A stretch of DNA of 23,487 bases. It comes from Caldilinea sp. (lineage in GTDB: Bacteria; Chloroflexota; Anaerolineae; Caldilineales; Caldilineaceae). The translations under genes were made by a program, and so were the position numbers. The notes beneath the pieces were generated by a model that worked only from the letters and a program-made list of their open reading frames with translations, was not told where the DNA came from and did not search any database. The stretch spans positions 1-23,487 of the forward strand of contig JAPLGY010000523.1 in the NCBI GenBank assembly GCA_026389955.1, written 5' to 3'. Below, one piece after another: positions 17,216 to 23,487 of the stretch. The number at the start of each line of letters is the position of its first letter. Position 1 is the stretch's first letter.

Positions 17216-18350
17216 TCATCCGGCTGCCAGCAGACGTGCAAACTGGGTGCGGTAGCGACGGGCCAGCTGTGGCCAGCCCAGTTCGTCTTCGATCCGCCGG
17301 CGGGCCGCAGCTCCCATTTGTCGGCGGAGCGCCGGGTCCCAGAGCAGCGCGGCGACAGCAGCTGCCAAAGCCGCCGGCTCCGCAACTCATGGCATCGAGC
17401 ACACAGACGTTGAGCCCATCGGCGGGCCTGCTCACCGATGGCATGGCCAACAGATCCGCCATGTTGTAATAACGGCCAATGGCGGTCTTAGGAACGCTGC
17501 CCACCCAGCGCACTCGTTCGGCAACACCCAGATCCCGCGCCAACGCCTGCCAGAGCGCCTTGTCATCTCCTTCTCCGACCATCACCGCCACCACAGGTTG
17601 TCCTTGGAGCACAGGCTCAGCCAACGCCCGAATCAGGACATCAAATCCCTTTTTGGGCACCATCCGCCCCACACAAAGGATGACTCCTGCGGTATCGTCG
17701 ATGGCCAGGCGCCGACGCAGTTCCACAACCCCGGTCGAGTCCGGGCGCAGCGCGGCAGGGTCGACGCCGTACAGAATCATCTCAAACCGACTCAGCGTTG
17801 CGCCGAGCGGGAGCACTGCATCGCGCAGGTCAGCACTGTTGGCTGTCAGCAGGCTGGCCTGCCCAAGGGCAAAGCGGGCCATAGCGCGGAAGATCGGGTT
17901 GCTGGCAGCCACCCGGGCATCGGACCCCGGGATGGAAACGACCAGTGGGATCCCCAGCAGCCGGCTGACCACGGCGGCAATCCAGCCGTTGGGCAGCAGC
18001 CAATGGGCATGCAAGAGGTCGGGCCGGCAGCGGCGGGCATCGCGCAGCAGCACCTGAACCCCGCGCGCAAAAAACCCCGGGCTGAGCAGATAGGCTTCCA
18101 GCCGCAACGCCAGGTCGGACTGCATTGACCGCATATAGCCCAATCGATGCAGCGCGTCCGGCCAGGCATACCGGTACAGCCGCAGCGCGACCTTGCCCTC
18201 CAGAGGCCGCTGATAGGCAGGGTCGTACGGAGCCCAGACAGTCACCTGCTCGCCCTGCGCTGCCAACTCTTCGCAGAGCGCTTCGACAAAGGTCCCGCTG
18301 AAATCTCCTTCAAAACGTGGGTAGTTGTGTGTCAAAACACCGATGTGCAT
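17216..18350 (-). pseudogene. GT4-type glycosyltransferase with internal deletion and frameshift
   Basis: The first 323 residues are a good GT-B, family 4 type glycosyltransferase. MHIGVLTHNYPRFEGDFSGTFVEAL is an acceptor-domain start, HAHWLLPNGWIAA and VSIPGSDARV follow, and the donor domain has ILCVGRMVPKKGFDVLIRAL and DLLAMPSVSRPADGLNVCVLDAMSC. Straight after MSC (codon 323, base 17384) the normal GKPVVAS...GLLV segment is absent. The homologous reading resumes one frame over at base 17380 as EPAALAAAVAALLWDPALRR and ends FARLLAAG at the TGA 17218-17216. About 25 residues of the nucleotide-sugar site are missing. As written, the original frame runs on as unrelated sequence into the transglutaminase gene. 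Such enzymes transfer sugars to lipids or polysaccharides in the cytosol. The acidic EX7E pair of GT4 enzymes is DX7D here. Confidence 0.8.
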
Positions 18351-18388
18351 CTGACGCAGTCTACCACAAAGGGGCCGCCCAAACCAAC

Positions 18389-18420
18389 CCCGGCGCGTTG
18401 TGGGGGTACAACGCGCCGGG
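18389..18420 (-). terminator. Strong hairpin at the end of the SorC operon
   Basis: CCCGGCGCGTTGT (18389-18401) and ACAACGCGCCGGG (18408-18420) are perfect 13-bp arms around a 6-base loop. On the minus strand the hairpin begins directly after the oxidoreductase stop codon and is followed by the T/G-rich GTTGGTTTGG. It probably terminates the operon or protects its 3' end, although the U-tract is imperfect. Confidence 0.65.
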
Positions 18421-19559
<1,139 letters not shown>

Positions 19560-19563
<4 letters not shown>

Positions 19564-20369
19564 GGGTGCAGCGTCCTCAGTCTCCCCTCTTCTGTCCGAT
19601 ACTGGTCGCTCGCTCCATCCATCACGGCGCGCAGCTTCTGCACAGCCGCAGCGATCTCGCCGGTGCCAGGCTTGAGTTTGCCGTTGGGCCCCTTGAGCAA
19701 AGGGGACGAGAACTCGCCGACCGTCATCCCGGCAGCGATGAATTCGGCGACATTCCCTGCATTGAGACCGCCATCCTCCATCAACTCGATCTGCCCTTCC
19801 ATCCCCGCCTCGGCGATCAGGTCGTGCAGCCTGCGCAGGGTCTTCACCATGATCGGGTCCATCGTATGGGGGCTCTGCCCGGGTTTGGGCTTGACCCAGA
19901 AAGGGGCACGGCTCTCATATTCGATGATATCCACATAGGGATGGATAAATTGCTCGAACGCGCTCGTCGGCACCCCTTGCCATGCCCACACGCCGACCTT
20001 GAGTTCCAATTTTTCTTTGATGTAGGTGATCTGCTGAAAGATCATCTCGCCGGTTGTCTCGATGGGCAGGCTGATCAGGCTGACCCCCAACGCCTTGAGC
20101 TGGTCGAAAGTATCAAAATTGGGGCGATACATCTGGAGCTGCGCCTCAACTTCCAGGTGGGTGCTGGCAACTGTGGCCTCAATGATGTCGACGCCCCCAC
20201 GTGGCATCCCAAAATCCATGTATTTGCCGTCGCGCACTTCAATGTGCAGCCAGTCCACACCTGCCGCCTCCAGATCCTGGATCTGTGCACCCAACACCGC
20301 ATAGTCTGCCCAGAACAATCCGGCAGCTATTTTACATTTTTGCGAAACTTTTCCGATGGTATTGCCCAT
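19560..20369 (-). CDS. Ribulose-phosphate 3-epimerase family protein (divergent)
   Basis: The 269-aa TIM-barrel protein aligns with ribulose-phosphate 3-epimerases. KIAAGLFWADYAVLGAQIQDLEAAGVDWLHIEVRDGKY (read in parts) matches the canonical IAPSILSADFARL and HVDVMDGHF regions. Metal ligands are kept as H42, H71 (STHLEV) and D199 (EDGGLN), but the aspartate that acts as base and ligand in HxD is E44. The protein is about 40 residues longer than typical RPE, with an insert at YESRAPFWVKPKPGQSPH, and the phosphate-site VAGSAIF is changed to VGEFSSPLL. It is probably an epimerase or aldolase-like enzyme for a different, perhaps unphosphorylated or longer sugar. AGGAGAGG lies before the ATG; the dehydrogenase ends five bases upstream and the oxidoreductase overlaps its stop. 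Confidence 0.82.
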
Positions 20370-20374
20370 AAATT

Positions 20375-21442
20375 TTACCTCTCCTGAAATCCGTTGTGTG
20401 GGTTGGTTGCTGTGAAAGAATTTACCTCGATCAATACTTTCATCGCCTGCTGCGTACGCATCAACTCGACGCCATGCGCCAGTTGATCGAGCGGGAGCCG
20501 GTGTGTGACCAAAATCGAGGGCTGCACACGGCGGCTTTCCAGCAGCTGGATCGTCTGCGCAAAGGGGTGGAGCCCGACAAACGCACCGTGCAGGGTCAGG
20601 TCATAGCGGGTGATCGTGTACTGGTTGACGGGCGGGTTGTCGTGCGGGCGCAGCCCGAAGAGGATCACCTGCCCGCCGCGCCGTGCCAGCTGAATTGCCT
20701 GGTGGACCTGGTTGCCGACAGCGTCGACGACGATATCGGCGCCGAGCCGAGTCAGCTGCTTGACCGCAGCGGCTGCATCTGCCTGGGCCACGTTGATCGC
20801 AGCGTCCAGGCCGATCTCCTGCGCAAACTCCAGCCGATAGGGGGCGACATCGAGCACGATCACCTTGCCTGCACCCATCGACCGATAGACCAGCGCAAAG
20901 AGCAGCCCCATGGGTCCGGCGCCCAGGATCGCCACGTTGTCGCCCGGTTGGAAAGGGGCGCGCCTGACCGCTCCGACCGCACAGGAGAGCGGCTCGAACA
21001 ATGCGGCATCGTCGCGCGGCAGCGAGGGGTCGATCGTCCAAAGCGCGCGCGCCGGTGCACGCAAAGTCGGAGCAAATGCGCCGTCAATGGTCGTTCCGAT
21101 GGTCTGGTAGTGGGTGCATTGGTTGTCCAGCCCACGACAGCAGTAGTCGCATCGACCACAGGTCAACCGATTGGCCACTACGACGCGATCGCCTGGCTTG
21201 ACCCGCGTGACCGCCGGCCCAACGGCACCGACAATCCCGACAGCCTCATGCCCGATCACAATGCCGGGCGGTGCTTTGTGGGCGGGCGGCACAGCCAGAA
21301 TGTTGAGATCGGTGCCACAGATGCCGCACGCTTCGACCTGTACGATCACATCGTCGTCAGCCGCCACAGCGGGTGGCTGGCGCTCCACATATTCCAAAAG
21401 GCCGTTGCCACGAAAAATAGGGACCCGTTCAGTGTTCCTCAT
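20375..21442 (-). CDS. Zinc-dependent alcohol/polyol dehydrogenase (MDR family)
   Basis: This 355-aa medium-chain dehydrogenase oxidises a sugar or polyol alcohol with NAD(P). The catalytic zinc ligands are C39 (CGICGTD), H65/E66 (GHE) and E150 (LFEPLSC). Structural zinc cysteines are C95, C98, C101 and C109. The Rossmann motif is GAGPMG (174-179), and D198 at the end of the second strand (VIVLDVAP) favours NAD over NADP. It resembles sorbitol, threonine and L-galactonate-type dehydrogenases, and the exact substrate is open. Its ATG shares one base with the SorC regulator stop (TGATG), so regulator and enzyme are translated together. It is the first enzyme of the operon. Confidence 0.92.
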   Translation of the reverse strand: MRNTERVPIFRGNGLLEYVERQPPAVAADDDVIVQVEACGICGTDLNILAVPPAHKAPPGIVIGHEAVGIVGAVGPAVTRVKPGDRVVVANRLTCGRCDYCCRGLDNQCTHYQTIGTTIDGAFAPTLRAPARALWTIDPSLPRDDAALFEPLSCAVGAVRRAPFQPGDNVAILGAGPMGLLFALVYRSMGAGKVIVLDVAPYRLEFAQEIGLDAAINVAQADAAAAVKQLTRLGADIVVDAVGNQVHQAIQLARRGGQVILFGLRPHDNPPVNQYTITRYDLTLHGAFVGLHPFAQTIQLLESRRVQPSILVTHRLPLDQLAHGVELMRTQQAMKVLIEVNSFTATNPHNGFQER

Positions 21443-22428
21443 CAGAGATGCTCACGATCCAAAAAAGTTGTGGGACGATTGGCCAGTTGCAGCAGCGCTG
21501 CTGCCGTGTCCAGATCGGTGCAGAAGACATCGAGGATCCCTGTGCGCAGCGCGCCAAGGATCGCCCGCGTCTTGGCAGCGCCGATGGCAACCGAGATCAC
21601 AGTGGGGATTGTGCGCAGATCTTCCAGCCGCAGACCGATCACACGTTCGTTGAAGCCTCCTGTGTAGGCTGCACCGTCGGCTGTGAAAATCTGGCCGGAG
21701 ATATCGCCGACCCCTCCTGCCTGCCGGATACGCGTCAGATCGTCGGCGCTGAGATAGCCCGCTTTGGCAAATTCGGAGGTCGCAGGGTCGAGGTTGCCGA
21801 CGCCGACCAGGGCCACATCGGCCTGGCGGGCCAGATCCAGCGGGCGTTGGATATCGCGCTGGCTGCGCAACATCTCGGCTGCCCCAATGCTGTCCACCAC
21901 CATCGGTGCAGCAAGGTACTGGGCAGCACCCCCTAGCTTGGCCGCCAGTTCGCGCGTGAGCGAGGCACTGTCCAGCCCAGGGGTCGCCAGGGCCATGCTG
22001 CCGACCGCCTGCACGACACTGACCCGCCCCTGAAAACCCGGACGCACCGCGTGAATGACCTCAAAGGTGGAACGTCCCAGACAGACCGTCAGCGTCATGC
22101 CGTCGCGCAAGGTCTGCTCCAGAAAACGAGCGCCCAGCTGCCCCACCCGTGCCAGGGCATGGGTGCGGTCGCTGCTGCTTGGTTTGAGCACAAACGCTTC
22201 ACGCAGGCCAAAACTCCGGCACAGCTGCAGCTCGACGTCGGGTGTGCGCTGCACCGACCAGTTGACCGTGAACTGAATCACCTGCTCGGCGCGCGCCTGT
22301 TTGAGCAGCCGATAAATTTTGATGCGCGACAGCCCAAGCTGCAAAGCGATCGCATCTTGCGTCAGCTCTTCGACATAGTACATGGCAGCAACCTGGGCAA
22401 GCAGGTCATGTTCGACAGAGTCCAGCAT
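21442..22428 (-). CDS. SorC family sugar-responsive transcriptional regulator
   Basis: The 328-aa protein has an N-terminal helix-turn-helix (about 15-50, VEELTQDAIALQLGLSRIKIYRLLKQAR) and a SorC sugar-phosphate-binding domain with LTVCLGRSTFEVIHAV, DVALVGVGNLDP, GDISGQIF and TVISVAIGAAKTRAILGAL. Regulators of this type respond to a phosphorylated sugar from the pathway they control and usually sit first in the operon, as here. ATG 22428 starts the conserved LDSVEHDLLAQVAAMYYVEELTQ. A longer frame beginning with TTG at 22464 would run through its own operator and is unlikely. The ribosome binding site is weak (GTGGA). Palindromic TTGCAC sites overlap its promoter, implying autoregulation. Confidence 0.9.
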   Translation of the reverse strand: MLDSVEHDLLAQVAAMYYVEELTQDAIALQLGLSRIKIYRLLKQARAEQVIQFTVNWSVQRTPDVELQLCRSFGLREAFVLKPSSSDRTHALARVGQLGARFLEQTLRDGMTLTVCLGRSTFEVIHAVRPGFQGRVSVVQAVGSMALATPGLDSASLTRELAAKLGGAAQYLAAPMVVDSIGAAEMLRSQRDIQRPLDLARQADVALVGVGNLDPATSEFAKAGYLSADDLTRIRQAGGVGDISGQIFTADGAAYTGGFNERVIGLRLEDLRTIPTVISVAIGAAKTRAILGALRTGILDVFCTDLDTAAALLQLANRPTTFLDREHL

Positions 22429-22444
22429 AGAATCCACAGACGAA

Positions 22445-22480
22445 ATTGTAAAATTGCACAACAAGCGTGCAATTGCACAA
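22445..22480 (-). promoter_or_regulatory. Promoter with overlapping palindromic operator for the SorC operon
   Basis: On the minus strand TTGCAC (22472-22467) and TACAAT (22450-22445) are 16 bases apart. The -35 box is half of the perfect palindrome GTGCAATTGCAC (22467-22478). The 10-mer AATTGCACAA occurs at 22452-22461 and again at 22471-22480, 19 bases apart, so two sites lie on nearly the same helix face. This is the expected layout for a SorC repressor or activator binding its own promoter. Confidence 0.6.
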
Positions 22481-22594
22481 AAATATAACAGGCATGCGAA
22501 GGTCTGTCAAACGGTGGAGGGGCTCAAAATGTGGCAGGCCCGGCAGCAGGTCGACCCGATTTGGCCTTCTTGTGAGGGCTGCCCGCCGGACCGT

Positions 22595-23131
22595 TCACCC
22601 AGGACATTTTTCGCGAGCCAGCAGCTGCTGCTTGCGTTCGACGCCCCAACGGTAGCCGCTGAGTGCGCCGTTCTGTCGCACGACCCGGTGGCAGGGGATT
22701 GCCCCAGCCAGCGTATTGGCGGCACACGCGCCTGCCACCGCCCGCACCGCTGCCGGGGCGCCGATACGGGCGGCTACCTCGGTATAACTCAGCGTGCTGC
22801 CCGCTGGGATCTGGCAAAGCGCCGCCCAGACACGCCTTTGGAAGGCTGTGCCCTGGAGGTCGAGTGGCAGGGAGCAGCCTTGCGCCGGCGCCTCAAAAAA
22901 ATCGACGACGTGCTGCATCCAGCCGGCAAACTCAGGGTCGTGTGCCGGGGCCGCGTGTGGGAAACGGGCGCGCAGCCCAGCCTCGAGTTCTGCGGGGGTA
23001 TCGCCCAGGTCGATGGCACAGAGGCCGCGTGCGGTAGCTGCCACCGACACCCAGCCGAGGGAACATGCAGCGACCCCAAAACGGATCGGCGCGTCGGCAG
23101 CATTGCGAGGCAAGGTAGTTGTCACAGGCAA
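22595..23131 (-). CDS. ogt: Methylated-DNA--protein-cysteine S-methyltransferase (O6-alkylguanine-DNA alkyltransferase)
   Basis: The 178-aa protein repairs O6-methylguanine by moving the methyl group to its own cysteine. The acceptor is C147 in the signature IPCHRVV. The preceding N139 in AANTLAGAI is the conserved asparagine hinge. FQRRVWAALCQIPAGSTLSYTEVAARIG is the DNA-binding helix-turn-helix region, and RWGVERKQQLLARE is the usual end. The residues resemble the C-terminal half of Ada, but no regulator domain is attached, so a stand-alone Ogt-type enzyme fits. The initiation codon is a TTG at 23131 or a GTG at 23125, preceded by the purine-rich GGAAGAGAAAGAGA; I cannot decide between them. 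It lies 24 bases after the next upstream gene and may be co-transcribed with it. Confidence 0.9.
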   Translation of the reverse strand: MPVTTTLPRNAADAPIRFGVAACSLGWVSVAATARGLCAIDLGDTPAELEAGLRARFPHAAPAHDPEFAGWMQHVVDFFEAPAQGCSLPLDLQGTAFQRRVWAALCQIPAGSTLSYTEVAARIGAPAAVRAVAGACAANTLAGAIPCHRVVRQNGALSGYRWGVERKQQLLAREKCPG

Positions 23132-23155
23132 AGTCTCTTTCTCTTCCGACCTGAG

Positions 23156-23487
23156 TCAGGGTTCACAGCGCCATGGCGTGTAGTTGTCAGCGAAGGCGCG
23201 CACACGAAATTCTGGTTCGCCGCGCAGAAAGTCGCCGGTAGACTGTACAATTCGATTGTCGACCCACTTCTCCACCTTGTACGGTTCACCGGCGCTGCCA
23301 AAACGGTTCACGTCCACCGGCAGCCCGTCGATCTTGAGAAAGCCCGTGGCGTTGATGGACCCGATGCCCCGGCTGATGGAGACCCACTGGTTGGCGCTGT
23401 CGAGCCGATAGAGTTTGATCCAGGCATCGTTTTGGGGCTGCGGCGGCACACAGGTGATGATGTTGCCGATGGCACGGTCTGCTTCCT
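23156..23487 (-). CDS. Unknown protein, C-terminal part (5' end outside the window)
   Basis: I do not recognise this gene. The frame is open from the window edge for about 110 codons to a TGA at 23158-23156. It contains a polar, aromatic-rich stretch ([24 protein letters not shown]) and the end [15 protein letters not shown]. An extracytoplasmic or carbohydrate-binding protein is possible from the composition, but this is a guess. Codon use and the absence of stops support a real gene, and the alkyltransferase begins 24 bases later on the same strand. Confidence 0.55.
   Translation of the reverse strand, partial: EADRAIGNIITCVPPQPQNDAWIKLYRLDSANQWVSISRGIGSINATGFLKIDGLPVDVNRFGSAGEPYKVEKWVDNRIVQSTGDFLRGEPEFRVRAFADNYTPWRCEP

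Noticed and set aside
20396..21667. Plus-strand open frame of 423 codons opposite the Zn-dehydrogenase
   Set aside because: The minus strand carries all zinc-binding and Rossmann motifs. The plus frame is low in conserved patterns.

Overview
This is about 23.5 kb of high-GC bacterial chromosome. It has no mobile element, RNA gene or CRISPR array that I can see. Gene content suggests a Chloroflexota bacterium, perhaps near Caldilineales/Anaerolineae. The pointers are a GTP-type PEP carboxykinase, a secreted protein with a PEP-CTERM-like tail, a gingipain-like C25 peptidase, a BMP-type nucleoside ABC transporter and a SorC-controlled sugar operon. The taxonomic call is inference; no marker gene is present.

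Layout. Positions 1-7143 are all on the + strand. They hold the 3' end of a GTP-dependent PEP carboxykinase, threonine synthase, a secreted protein with a PEP-CTERM-like anchor, a C25 peptidase split by a frame change, and a 5-formyl-THF cyclo-ligase-like protein behind a near-consensus promoter. Positions 7367-12552 (+) are a complete BMP-family ABC importer: lipoprotein, double ATPase and two permeases. A decayed creatininase gene and a perfect 34-bp palindrome lie between the lipoprotein and the ATPase. A FAH-family sugar-acid dehydratase-like gene follows on the - strand (12650-13552).

Positions 13819-17201 (+) are the conserved trio of circularly permuted ATP-grasp, alpha-E and transglutaminase-like proteins, predicted to make or process an unknown amide-linked product. 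The alpha-E gene is frameshifted here. Convergent to it on the - strand is a glycosyltransferase gene with an internal deletion. Positions 22428-18421 (-) are a tight catabolic operon: SorC regulator, Zn-dependent dehydrogenase, ribulose-phosphate 3-epimerase-like protein and Gfo/Idh/MocA oxidoreductase. Its genes overlap or nearly touch, a palindromic operator overlaps the promoter, and a strong hairpin marks the end. The window closes with an O6-alkylguanine-DNA alkyltransferase and a partial unknown gene.

Four of about twenty genes are interrupted: C25 peptidase, creatininase, alpha-E and glycosyltransferase. Two of these lack internal segments. This is either real decay or assembly error, and it is the main caution when reading this window.
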